DNA of 21,241 bases from IMG/VR virus record IMGVR_UViG_3300010354_000824, positions 1-21,241 of that record, one strand, 5' to 3'. The DNA is from a virus. Under the pieces are notes generated by a model that was given only the letters and a program-made list of their open reading frames with translations, searched no databases and was not told the DNA's origin. A program made the position numbers and the translations under genes. Positions 1 through 7,611 of the stretch are shown one piece after another (position 1 is the first letter of the stretch; every line of letters begins with the position of its first letter).

Positions 1-12
1 ATCTCTCGTCCT

Positions 13-555
13 TTATGTTCCGCCCTTTGTGCTTGTCGTCAAGGGCGTGTTCGTTCCGTCAGCCACGCTCGTGAACGAGAGCGCGATGCGCTTGACGGTG
101 TTTCCCATGTCCATGTACTCGGGTCCCGCGCTCAACATGCAGTTGAACCTGTAGACCGTCTCTCCGGCGCGGTCAGGCTCGACCATGATCGTGACCACGC
201 GGGTTCCGCTCGTCACGACCACTCCGCCCACCGTGGCCTCCTCGCCTTCATCCGTGATGATGGGGTTGTTCACGATTCCCTGCCGGCACTTCTTGAGGAG
301 CTTGTTGAGCTCGCCCTGGTCCCACGCGACCATCGTGAAGTCGATCGACCACGTCGTGCCGGCGAGCACCGCCTCCGCGATCATGTCGCCGAGGTCGCTT
401 CGCGAGAACGTGCGGTAGTGGTCGCGGCCCGTGATGCGGACGAGATCCTCGTTGTCGGTTCGACCGAGCTCGGAGAGGTTGGATCCGCTCTGGTTCGTGC
501 CAGCGCCCCAGTAGATCTTCGTCGGTCCATTTACATGAAAGTCGCCTGCGGCCAT
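13..555 (-). CDS. Putative tail tube/major tail-type structural protein
   Basis: This 180-residue protein is the last complete gene of the structural module. Its ATG follows the stop of the tail completion gene by one base and has a TGGAG ribosome site about seven bases upstream. The sequence is rich in Thr, Gly and beta-prone stretches (for example TTWSIDFTMVAWDQ and GTRVVTIMVEPD) and has no signal peptide or membrane segment. A beta-rich protein of this size directly after a tail completion protein is usually the tail tube subunit. I do not recognise a specific family motif, so the role is inferred from position and composition. Another neck or tail terminator protein is possible. Confidence 0.55.
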   Translation of the reverse strand: MAAGDFHVNGPTKIYWGAGTNQSGSNLSELGRTDNEDLVRITGRDHYRTFSRSDLGDMIAEAVLAGTTWSIDFTMVAWDQGELNKLLKKCRQGIVNNPIITDEGEEATVGGVVVTSGTRVVTIMVEPDRAGETVYRFNCMLSAGPEYMDMGNTVKRIALSFTSVADGTNTPLTTSTKGGT

Positions 556-556
556 G

Positions 557-1057
557 TCATGCTCCAGCGATGCGGTCCATCGCGTTGTTCACGATATCGT
601 TCATGTCATCCCTCGAGATGTCGTTCCACGGCCTCGAGGGAACCCTCACCTTCTTCTTGACGACGAAGTCGACGCCCTCGGTCAGCTCGGCGAAGTTTCT
701 CATCCTGCGGATGCCCTTCGTTCGACCGAGATACACGTTGCCGAACTCCCCTCCGCGCGCCTGCTCGACGCCGTAGTCCCTTGACAGGATAGCGACGTTC
801 ACCTGCACTCCGCCATTGCCAAGCGACGACATTTCGGGGTTGCCGACCTTCACGGACTGATACAGGTTCCCCGTGTCAAGAAGCGGCCTGTCCGCGTTCG
901 TCCTGTCCGCCTCGAACGGGATGAACTTGCTGTCCCAGATCGCGAGCGGCTCGAGCCGAACGCGGTTTCCCCCCTGCGCGCCCTCGCTGCGCTCCAGGTT
1001 CCGGCGAAGCGCCTCCGCCACGTCGTTCGACACGGCTGCGACGATCGAGCGGATCAT
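557..1057 (-). CDS. Tail completion / virion morphogenesis protein (gpG/gpS-like)
   Basis: The chosen ATG gives 166 residues and has GAAGG six bases upstream. A GTG at 1078 that overlaps the upstream stop (GTGA) is an alternative and would add seven residues. The C-terminus has a VPSRPW motif followed by a helix that starts DDMNDIV, the pattern seen at the end of phage virion morphogenesis (Mu gpG / P2 gpS type) proteins, where an I-P-x-R-P-F segment precedes a final helix. Such proteins sit at the head-tail junction and finish the tail or the connector. Position between a gp36-like adaptor and a probable tail tube protein agrees. The family call is from motif and synteny only. Confidence 0.6.
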   Translation of the reverse strand: MIRSIVAAVSNDVAEALRRNLERSEGAQGGNRVRLEPLAIWDSKFIPFEADRTNADRPLLDTGNLYQSVKVGNPEMSSLGNGGVQVNVAILSRDYGVEQARGGEFGNVYLGRTKGIRRMRNFAELTEGVDFVVKKKVRVPSRPWNDISRDDMNDIVNNAMDRIAGA

Positions 1058-1074
1058 GGCGAGCCTTCGCGGAG

Positions 1075-1566
1075 TCACGATGCCGTGTACTTCCTTCTCG
1101 GGAAGAACTCGCTGTCGGCGACCATCCCGAGGTTGCCGCGCTGGACCTGGCTGATGACCGACAGCATCGGCTTCGATGCGTCGATGTTCGCCGCGACGGG
1201 GAACACCCTGCCGCCGTCGCGGAGATCGAGCAGCATCGCGTTCGCCTTGTCGATCCTGTCCTTGATTGCATCGCCGAACGGACCGCCACGGCGCGCGAGC
1301 AGGATGCCGAGCGCCAGGTCGCACACGACGCCGATCAGGCTCCAGTTCGCGGACGACTGGAGCGCATCGAGGTCGGACTCGTCGTACACGCCGCCACGGA
1401 GCGCATAGGTCTGCACCTCGTGCGATGCCCGAGTGAGCGCCGTGACGATGATCGTGTTCGTGTTGTCGACGACGCCGTCCGCCTCCGCGTCGATCCCGAG
1501 CTCCGATAGGAGCCGCTGGTCGACCGCAAGGATGAACTGCGCCACGGTCGCGTATGGAACGGGCAT
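1075..1566 (-). CDS. Head-tail adaptor, Mu gp36-like
   Basis: This 163-residue protein starts at an ATG preceded by GGAGGGCAC and begins with PYATVAQFILAVDQRLLSEL, followed by a long helical region with an ALTRASHEVQTYA segment. That is the usual plan of gp36 (DUF1320) and HK97 gp6-like connectors: a short N-terminal helix that reads like 'Y-x-x-x-x-x-F', then a helical bundle spanning a residue set that counts DNA-attached subunits. It lies directly downstream of the major capsid gene, the normal place for the head-tail adaptor that forms a ring under the portal. Its stop overlaps a possible start of the next gene. The call is by synteny and overall pattern. Confidence 0.6.
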   Translation of the reverse strand: MPVPYATVAQFILAVDQRLLSELGIDAEADGVVDNTNTIIVTALTRASHEVQTYALRGGVYDESDLDALQSSANWSLIGVVCDLALGILLARRGGPFGDAIKDRIDKANAMLLDLRDGGRVFPVAANIDASKPMLSVISQVQRGNLGMVADSEFFPRRKYTAS

Positions 1567-1580
1567 GTGCCCTCCGATAA

Positions 1581-1614
1581 GGGGAGGGATGGGTTCTTAG
1601 GCCCACCCCTCCCC
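1581..1614 (-). promoter_or_regulatory. Strong hairpin just downstream of the major capsid gene
   Basis: Stem arms at 1581-1593 and 1602-1614 pair over 13 bases, with one G-U wobble in the minus-strand RNA, around an 8-base loop. It begins 27 bases after the capsid stop and ends about 15 bases before the next start. No U-run follows on the minus strand, so it is not a classical intrinsic terminator. It may be an attenuator or a 3' end stabiliser that lets capsid mRNA exceed that of the downstream genes. This role is inference. Confidence 0.5.
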
Positions 1615-1640
1615 CCACGAAAAGAGAGAGATCGTCCCGA

Positions 1641-2693
1641 TCAGGCGAAGATGTTCGCGACGTAGATGCCGGCGAGCGGAGCGGTCAGCTCGGGGACGCT
1701 GTTGTCCACGATGCTGCCGACCGTGCGGCGGTTCTTCGGGTCATCGAAGGTCTCGACCGTCATGTCCTCGTAGACGAAGTTGGTGATGGTCGCGAAGTTC
1801 GACCCACCCTCGACGCCGACGAGACCCTGCGGACGGGACAAGAAGAGGACACGGCCATCGCCGAGGATGTAGTCCGCCGCGCGGGTCGCGCCCTTCTGGG
1901 TCGAGACCTTGACCGCGTCCTCGATGACGATGTCGCCGATGCCGAACAGCGCGGGAGCGAGGCCGTAGCGGGAGAAGTTGCCTTCGCCCTTCATCAGGTC
2001 AACGCCCTGCGTGTACTTGATGAGGTCCTTCATTTCCGCAGTGCGCGACAGGCGGAAGGCCGTCTTGGGCGACATGACGCAGATGATGTCGCTCATCTGG
2101 ATCGCGCCACCCGTGTTGACCATCAGCTTCTCGGTCGCGGTCTGGAAGAGACGCGCGACATAGGGCTTGTCGGTCGCGTTGCCGTCCTCGACGCCGTTCG
2201 TCGTGGTGCCCGCTCCAAAGGCCAGAGCGTCGAAGTCGGGGAAGAAGTTGACATTGTTCGTCCAGTTGCCCGCAGTGGTCAGCACGTTGAGCACGCGCTG
2301 CGTGCGGAGCGTCATCAGCTGGGCTGCGCGGCTGCGGGCGTGCTGCGCCACGATGTCCCATGCGGCGACCTTCGCGGTCTCGTAGGGGATGTGGAAGCCG
2401 CGCTCGAACCGCTTGGTCGTGAACTGCGCGAACTCGAAGTCGTTGTTCACGCCGGTCGGACGGTCCTCGCCGTATGCCCAGCGGAAGTCGTTCTCATCGA
2501 CCACGCGGACGGCCTCGTCCGAGTTGATCTTGAGGTAGTAGCCGCTGACGGTCGAGACGGGGACGAGCTTGGTGTAGCGGTTCAGCGCGAACGACTTGAC
2601 GTTCCGCGTGAACTCGGTCTGGATGAGGCCGGTCGCCTCGCTGAAGGTGGGCACGAACGTATTCAGTCCGCCACCGATGTTTGCATCTGCCAT
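1641..2693 (-). CDS. Major capsid protein
   Basis: This 350-residue soluble protein starts at an ATG with GAGGT eight bases upstream. It has the size of a phage major capsid protein and lies between a probable decoration protein and a head-tail adaptor, downstream of a protease/scaffold gene. The N-terminus reads as a capsid N-arm (residues 1-40), and there is an RGFHIPYE segment near residue 97 and a repeated use of small and aromatic residues typical of HK97-fold subunits. The C-terminal part has the usual mixed alpha/beta pattern with an RPQGLVGVEGG stretch. No transmembrane segments or enzymatic motifs are present. Assignment rests on synteny, size and composition; the exact capsid family was not identified. 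A strong hairpin follows the gene. Confidence 0.85.
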   Translation of the reverse strand: MADANIGGGLNTFVPTFSEATGLIQTEFTRNVKSFALNRYTKLVPVSTVSGYYLKINSDEAVRVVDENDFRWAYGEDRPTGVNNDFEFAQFTTKRFERGFHIPYETAKVAAWDIVAQHARSRAAQLMTLRTQRVLNVLTTAGNWTNNVNFFPDFDALAFGAGTTTNGVEDGNATDKPYVARLFQTATEKLMVNTGGAIQMSDIICVMSPKTAFRLSRTAEMKDLIKYTQGVDLMKGEGNFSRYGLAPALFGIGDIVIEDAVKVSTQKGATRAADYILGDGRVLFLSRPQGLVGVEGGSNFATITNFVYEDMTVETFDDPKNRRTVGSIVDNSVPELTAPLAGIYVANIFA

Positions 2694-2727
2694 GTGTGTT
2701 TACCTCGTTGGTTGGTGTGCGGACTGA

Positions 2728-3126
2728 TTAGGCCGTGGCGACCGCGTGCATCTTGTAGACGCGGATGATCTCGCTTGCTCCGCCGGCGGGCTCGAGAGCG
2801 ATGCCGAAGGGGAACTGCGTGGCGACAGCGACCTGCGCTCGGCCATTGGTGCTCGGGGCGACCCGCGCGCCGGCGGTGATCGCGGCAGCTGCCTCGACCA
2901 GGACGACGTTGCCGCCCTGGAGGTTGATCGGATCGCCTGCTGCGGCGTGAAGGTTGGTCACGCCGGTCGCGGGGAACGACTTGCTGGAGCCATCGGCAAC
3001 GCCAACGGCGATGTTCGTGATGGCATCGCAGGTGATGCCCAGGTTGCGACCGCTGACGCGAACGAAGCGGTATGCGGTGCAATCGCCGCTTGCGACGAGT
3101 GATGGAGTGTCAGAGTATGCGCTCAT
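2728..3126 (-). CDS. Probable head decoration protein (DUF2190-like)
   Basis: The 132-residue product begins MSAYSDTPSLVASGDCTAYRF and is dominated by Ala, Gly and Val with beta-strand character, in particular a run of residues near 60-100 in which 'AITAGARVAP' type strands occur. Phage DUF2190/decoration proteins show the same 'add-a-property, wash out to a default state' beta-rich composition and sit between scaffold/protease and major capsid genes, as here. The ATG has an AAAGGAAGG ribosome site eight bases upstream. It would bind the outer face of the expanded capsid as a stabilising protein. Family membership is inferred from gene order and composition. Confidence 0.6.
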   Translation of the reverse strand: MSAYSDTPSLVASGDCTAYRFVRVSGRNLGITCDAITNIAVGVADGSSKSFPATGVTNLHAAAGDPINLQGGNVVLVEAAAAITAGARVAPSTNGRAQVAVATQFPFGIALEPAGGASEIIRVYKMHAVATA

Positions 3127-3146
3127 GTCTGGAGCCTTCCTTTAGA

Positions 3147-3740
3147 TCAGACGCCGCTCTTCGCGCGCGCCATGAGGGTCTTGAACTTCTCGGAATCGCC
3201 AGCCGCCTCCGCGACGAGCTTGGCAACGGTCTCACGGTCGATGCCCGACTGCGCGGGCTTGACGCCGCTGCGCGGAGCAGCCGCGATGCGGGTGTTGATG
3301 GGGTCGCGGCGGAAGTTCTCGCGCCAGAACGCGATCTTGCGCTGCGGGTTCGACGAGGAGACGAGCTCCTCGATCATCTCGTCGCGGCAGCAGTCGACTG
3401 CGAAGCCATCGGCGGCCATCGAGTCGAGCTCGCGCGAGAAACGCTCCTTCGCCAGCTCGGTCTCGAGCGCGGCGATGCGCCTCTCGAACTTCTCCTTCAT
3501 GCGGGAGAACTCGATCTTGTCGCCGGACTTGGAGTTCTTGGACTTCATGGCCTTCGCCGTGTCGTCCTCCTCATCCTCGTCCTCATCGCCCTCGTGGGAG
3601 TCGATGTCGACGTGGGTCTGGTTGTACATCTTCCGGTTCTCTTCCTTGAGGCGCGCGATCTCCGCGTCCTTCTCGGCGATGAGCTTGGACATCTCGTCCT
3701 TCTCGTCCTTCTTCTCGTCTGCCTTGGCTTCGTCAGCCAT
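3147..3740 (-). CDS. Nested in-frame scaffold protein (internal start)
   Basis: Within the protease/scaffold gene an in-frame ATG at 3740 (protein start MADEAKADEKK) is preceded by AAGGAG at 3747-3752 with a six-base spacer, a better ribosome site than that of the full-length gene. The product would be 197 residues: coiled coil, acidic stretch, then a C-terminal domain ending in a short basic tail. Mu gpZ and lambda Nu3 are known cases where the scaffold is made alone from an internal start of the protease gene. Separate expression here is inferred from the ribosome site and the domain boundary. Confidence 0.6.
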   Translation of the reverse strand: MADEAKADEKKDEKDEMSKLIAEKDAEIARLKEENRKMYNQTHVDIDSHEGDEDEDEEDDTAKAMKSKNSKSGDKIEFSRMKEKFERRIAALETELAKERFSRELDSMAADGFAVDCCRDEMIEELVSSSNPQRKIAFWRENFRRDPINTRIAAAPRSGVKPAQSGIDRETVAKLVAEAAGDSEKFKTLMARAKSGV

Positions 3741-4307
3741 GTTGGACTCCTTCTTCTTCACGGCTGCGCCGGGTACGAACACGTTGCCCACCCCGGGCGC
3801 AGCCTCGAAGCAGGAGGAGCATTCAATCGCGAACACGGTCTTCTCACCCTGCTTGGAGAAGCGGGTGTCTGGAAGCGGGCGGCGCGGGGTGTCCCGTCCG
3901 AGCAGCGCCACCTCGCTCATGTGGTCGTCGTTCCAGATCTCCGCCGATCGTCGGGGATACCTGTTCGACGCGATGTACGAGTCGAAGTCGTTTCGCGACA
4001 TCTCCACGTCGCCGACGACGAAGGGCACGCCGTTGCGCTCCTCGAGCTGCACGTCGAGGATCGCGCCCACGGCCTCCTTCGGCTCGGAGTGGTCCTCCTG
4101 GGCGTGCATGATGACGAGCCGAGGGTGCTGCCGGCGGCTGATGAACTGCCGGGTGCGGTCGACGATGCGCGCCACCTTGCGGCGGTCGAACCGCTTGATC
4201 TCCTCGTCGGAGCCGTCGTCGATGGTCGGATCGAAGCCGGAGAACAGCTCGAGCCGCCTGATGACGACCTTGTCCTCGGATTCGTCGATGTCGTGGGATC
4301 CATTCAT
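3147..4307 (-). CDS. Prohead protease fused to scaffold (Mu gpI-like)
   Basis: The start is the ATG of MNGSHDIDES, giving 386 residues. A longer frame reaching upstream to 4397 runs through AT-rich non-coding DNA and is rejected. The first ~190 residues look like a capsid maturation protease: an IMHAQED segment near residue 65 supplies a candidate His, and YPRRSAEI near residue 120 supplies a candidate nucleophilic Ser, followed by EVALLGRDTP, a pattern common in Mu-type prohead proteases. From about residue 190 the sequence becomes a charged, Lys/Glu-rich coiled coil with a polyacidic stretch, typical of a scaffold. The fusion matches the Mu I/Z layout, in which the protease carries the scaffold as its C-terminal part and trims it during maturation. 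Catalytic residues are proposed from pattern only. Confidence 0.75.
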   Translation of the reverse strand: MNGSHDIDESEDKVVIRRLELFSGFDPTIDDGSDEEIKRFDRRKVARIVDRTRQFISRRQHPRLVIMHAQEDHSEPKEAVGAILDVQLEERNGVPFVVGDVEMSRNDFDSYIASNRYPRRSAEIWNDDHMSEVALLGRDTPRRPLPDTRFSKQGEKTVFAIECSSCFEAAPGVGNVFVPGAAVKKKESNMADEAKADEKKDEKDEMSKLIAEKDAEIARLKEENRKMYNQTHVDIDSHEGDEDEDEEDDTAKAMKSKNSKSGDKIEFSRMKEKFERRIAALETELAKERFSRELDSMAADGFAVDCCRDEMIEELVSSSNPQRKIAFWRENFRRDPINTRIAAAPRSGVKPAQSGIDRETVAKLVAEAAGDSEKFKTLMARAKSGV

Positions 4308-4411
4308 CCGTGCGTATAACGCATCAGAGGCAAGGGAAAAGCAAATAGATAATGTAAGATAGACTGCGATTAGTGCCGATAAGCGCACTAATATCAATCA
4401 TTCATCTAACA
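4308..4411 (-). promoter_or_regulatory. AT-rich gap with inverted repeat upstream of protease/scaffold
   Basis: This 104-base gap breaks an otherwise gapless gene series and is clearly richer in A+T than its neighbours. It contains an inverted repeat with perfect 8-base arms, ATTAGTGC and GCACTAAT, at 4369-4376 and 4385-4392, separated by 8 bases. No T-run follows on either side. The gap could hold an internal promoter for the protease, scaffold and capsid genes, with the repeat as an operator or RNA hairpin. No convincing -35/-10 pair was found, so the promoter role is a guess. Confidence 0.4.
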
Positions 4412-5305
4412 TCATCGGAAACGCGGGTCGGGGTACTGGCCTCGGTCGATGTAGCCCTGCCTGTCGCCGTTGTACGCCCTGATGGCGGCGAAGTCGACCT
4501 GGCCGGCGGAGTCGACGAGCCCGAGCGTCTCTGCGCGCTCGCGGCTGACGGGGAACAGGCTCGCTCGGCAATTGCGCCCGCATGGGGGCACGCAGTCCTG
4601 ACGAACGATCTCCTCCATCGTGTTGATGTAGCCGCTGACCTGCCAATGGTAGCCGTCGTCGGGGAAGTCGCCTGACGGGTTGCCGCGCGTCCTGCGGTCC
4701 ATGATCTCCCTGATCTCCCAGAGCGGGAACCGACGCCTCGGAGCCGGCGCGTCGGGACGGATCTCCGCATCGGGCGCGGAGATTCCAGCCTCGGCGATGC
4801 CGACGTTGTACGAACGGCGTGCCTCATTGAGCGCAGGCAGCACCGACCGCCTCGGGATCGTCCTGACGAGCGCCTGCATGTCCGCATCCTGCCCGAGGAT
4901 CTCGAGCCCAGTGCGCGCCTGCGCGATCGGGATGTCGAACCGTGCCGCGCGCCTCGAGATCGCCACAGGGACGCCTCGGGGTATCTGGCGCATGTTGGCG
5001 TCGTCTTCGTCGAAGAAGAGCAGGTAGATCGCGGCGACCATGTCCTCGCCGTGACGCGCCGATGCCGCCGCGTACCTCGGCTCGACCTCCTGCATCGCGC
5101 GCATGGTGAGCCTGCGTGACGCCTCGAGGAAGCGGGCGATGTCGCCACCGCCCGCCCCCTCGGGGAGATACAGCCTGCTTCCGCTGTCCCATGCGGATGC
5201 AAGCGCACCGCCGACCTCGCGCGCCATGCCGTCCCAGCGACGGCGCGCAAGCCCGCGCTTCCATGCGGCATCCATCATGCGCTCGATGGCGGACATCGAG
5301 CTCAC
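4412..5305 (-). CDS. Phage head morphogenesis protein (Mu gpF / SPP1 gp7-like)
   Basis: I chose the GTG that overlaps the portal stop (GTGA), because GGAGG lies seven bases upstream; it gives 297 residues. An ATG three codons later is possible. The C-terminal part contains a His (YHWQVSGYI) and then CVPPCGRNCRASL near residues 243-255, similar to the H...NCRC-type C-terminal motif of the phage head morphogenesis family. It directly follows the portal gene, as gpF-type minor head proteins do, and it should be present in a few copies in the prohead or be ejected with DNA. The N-terminal half is helical and Arg-rich. The family assignment is moderate. Confidence 0.65.
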   Translation of the reverse strand: MSSMSAIERMMDAAWKRGLARRRWDGMAREVGGALASAWDSGSRLYLPEGAGGGDIARFLEASRRLTMRAMQEVEPRYAAASARHGEDMVAAIYLLFFDEDDANMRQIPRGVPVAISRRAARFDIPIAQARTGLEILGQDADMQALVRTIPRRSVLPALNEARRSYNVGIAEAGISAPDAEIRPDAPAPRRRFPLWEIREIMDRRTRGNPSGDFPDDGYHWQVSGYINTMEEIVRQDCVPPCGRNCRASLFPVSRERAETLGLVDSAGQVDFAAIRAYNGDRQGYIDRGQYPDPRFR

Positions 5306-7611
5306 TGGTCGTCCTCCTCCTGGGAGTCGAAGTCGAACGGACCCTTGAGCCCGTCGACCTTGCCGTTCTTCGTCTTCTCGGCGTCGAGGCGGGCGACGAT
5401 GCGCTTCGCCCACGTCCATCCTGCGTCACCGCCCCAGCCGTTCCACGCCTGCCAGCCCTTGCCCTGCTCGTCCCACGTCTCGCCCTTCTTGTCCGACTGG
5501 TGGCGGTCGAAGTACCGCACCATGCGGCGGACGGTCTCCTCGGACAGGCGCTTCCTGTTCGCGAGGTCGCGGGCGCGCGCGAGTCCGACTGCGGTCATGC
5601 CGCGCTCGGACTCAGGCTTCGTCTCGCGGACATCGAGGGCACGGCGCGCGTTCGACGCGACCTTCTCGGGCGGAAGGTATCCCTCCGCCTCGTCGAACGT
5701 CTCCTTCTCGCCGACCTTCTCCTCCTCGCGGTCGAAGGTATGCGTGTCGCCCTTGACGACCTCGCCCTCGCGCTCGAGCATCGAGTCTCGGGCGGCGATG
5801 CGGACCGCCTGCTCGACGCTCAAGCCCTGCCTGACGAGGTCGCCGGCACGGTCCTTGCGGGATTCCGTGTCGAGAGCCTTCGGCGGACGGCCATGCTCGC
5901 TCTTCGATTCGCCGCACATCGAGTAGGCGATGGCCCACGCCTGGTCGTCCGAGTATCCCTCGTCGACCAGCACGCGGTGCTTCTCGATGACGCAGTCGCC
6001 GACGCCCTTCTCGTTCCTCTTCTTCGCCTTCTTCGTCGGGCTCTTTCGGGTCTCGGGATAGTCGTGCTTGCCTGCCGCGCAGTTGTTCGCATCGGTGAAT
6101 CCGCCGAACCCGTTGCCGCAGTTCCCCTTCGGCTTCTTGCGTCGACGGCGCACCGCCTCGCGGTTCAGCTCGCCTGGAGTCATCCTCGAGAACACGTCCT
6201 TCGCGTTCAGGATCGGGCCGTCGTCGTCGCCGCCATCAGGCGACAGGTCGGGCAAGATGTCCTTGACCTTGCCGGTGAGCACGGGCTCGTCCACGTCGGG
6301 GATCGCGAGCCCGAGCATCTTGCGGGTCTCCGCCTCGCTGACCGTGCCGCCGAGCTCGTTGACGAAGATGCGCACGGCCTCGAGCTTCTTCTCCATGTCG
6401 ACCGACTCGATCGAGAACTCGAAGCGCGGGTAGTCCTCCTGCGGACCGAAGTTCATGTCGACGATCTCGCGCACGAACTGGTGCGTGATCGTCTCGGCGA
6501 GGCCGTCCGCAACGAACTTCATCTGCCGCGTGAACGTCTTCGAGTGCTCCTTGCCGACGCTCGATCCGAGTCCCGTCGACACCGCCTCGCTCGTCGCGCT
6601 CTGGCCGACGATGAGCTCCTTGATGTTCTTGGCGAGCCACTCGGTCAGGTCGGCGAAGACCTGCGCGCGGGCCGCACCGGGCTCCTTGATCTCGATCTCG
6701 TAGTCCTTCTGGCCGGGGGTCGTGCGCGGGACGACAGCCGACACGTCGCCGACGAGGTTCCGCAGGATCGTCTCCATCTCCTCCTTGCCGCCCTTCTGCG
6801 CCATCGGGTAGTAGCCGACGCGGATGCCCTGCGCGTAGCGCTCGGCATACGTCGCCCAGTTCTGGAGCACGGCCTGCTTCAGGTTCCAGTACCACCAGAC
6901 CACGTCGCGAACGCCCTTGCCCATGTACGAGTACGCCGTCTCGTATGGATCGTCGAAGTCCGGCCCCTGCACCATGTAGCGATGCCAGAGCACCGCGCGG
7001 CGCTCGATGTCGGTGAAGAGGTGGACGCGGCTATCGAATCCCTGCTGGGTCTCGCCGCCCGTGCCGCCCATCTCGCCGTAGTAGCGCGGGCCGACCTTGA
7101 TGCCGGGAGTGCCGTCCTCATGGACGATGAGCACGTCGGGGTTGAACGGGATCCAGTCGACGGGAACGATCTCGCCGCGCTCGGTGCGCGAGTAGATCAC
7201 GTTCAGCGCGCTCGAGCCGTACCACACCGCGTCGAGGAGATGACGCACCATGTCGGCGAACCTCGGGAGCCGGCGGAGGATCTCGGCGACACGCTCCGCC
7301 ATCTCCTCCTGCATCGAATCCCTCGAGTCGAACGGCTTGACCTGCCACTCGAGCCCCGCGATCGACACCTGGAGCTGCGTGAGGGGACCCATGCAGTCGG
7401 GGTCGTTCCTCATCTGCTTCATCAGCTGCCGGTCCTTGCGGTACGACAGCGACGGATTGCGCAGGATCTTGGCGACGGACGCATAGAACGTCCGCTGCAT
7501 CTCGATCGGCATCGCGACGGGGACCATCATCTTCGACGGAAGATCGCCCTCGACCGCCTCGCTCGCCTTGCGCTTCCCACGACCACGACCCTTCTTCAGC
7601 ATCTCATCCAT
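5302..7611 (-). CDS. Portal protein, DUF935/Mu gp29-like, with long C-terminal extension
   Basis: The product is 769 residues, much longer than a usual ~450-520 residue portal. The start is the ATG overlapping the terL stop by eight bases, with TGGAGG at 7616-7621. Residues ~20-440 show the portal core: WQVKPFDS, a LLDAVWYGSSALNVIYS stretch, an HRYMVQG segment, and IVGQSATSEAVSTGLGSSVG near 335, which is a hallmark of gp29-type portals. After about residue 480 there is a Cys-containing module with CVIEKHRVLVDEGYSDDQA (~540) and then, from about 645 on, a domain with ARRALDVRE, GMTAVGLARARDLA and WGGDAGWTWAKR, which I recognise from various phage structural proteins. The portal core is firm; the job of the tail modules is unknown. 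Confidence 0.85.
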   Translation of the reverse strand: MDEMLKKGRGRGKRKASEAVEGDLPSKMMVPVAMPIEMQRTFYASVAKILRNPSLSYRKDRQLMKQMRNDPDCMGPLTQLQVSIAGLEWQVKPFDSRDSMQEEMAERVAEILRRLPRFADMVRHLLDAVWYGSSALNVIYSRTERGEIVPVDWIPFNPDVLIVHEDGTPGIKVGPRYYGEMGGTGGETQQGFDSRVHLFTDIERRAVLWHRYMVQGPDFDDPYETAYSYMGKGVRDVVWWYWNLKQAVLQNWATYAERYAQGIRVGYYPMAQKGGKEEMETILRNLVGDVSAVVPRTTPGQKDYEIEIKEPGAARAQVFADLTEWLAKNIKELIVGQSATSEAVSTGLGSSVGKEHSKTFTRQMKFVADGLAETITHQFVREIVDMNFGPQEDYPRFEFSIESVDMEKKLEAVRIFVNELGGTVSEAETRKMLGLAIPDVDEPVLTGKVKDILPDLSPDGGDDDGPILNAKDVFSRMTPGELNREAVRRRRKKPKGNCGNGFGGFTDANNCAAGKHDYPETRKSPTKKAKKRNEKGVGDCVIEKHRVLVDEGYSDDQAWAIAYSMCGESKSEHGRPPKALDTESRKDRAGDLVRQGLSVEQAVRIAARDSMLEREGEVVKGDTHTFDREEEKVGEKETFDEAEGYLPPEKVASNARRALDVRETKPESERGMTAVGLARARDLANRKRLSEETVRRMVRYFDRHQSDKKGETWDEQGKGWQAWNGWGGDAGWTWAKRIVARLDAEKTKNGKVDGLKGPFDFDSQEEDDQ

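Noticed and set aside
3072-4362. Two plus-strand frames of about 400 codons
   Set aside because: Antisense to the protease/scaffold gene, whose motifs and ribosome sites are convincing; the frames are Ser- or Leu/Val-rich shadows.
4308-4397. Upstream extension of the protease/scaffold gene
   Set aside because: It would be a hydrophobic leader encoded in AT-rich regulatory DNA containing an inverted repeat.
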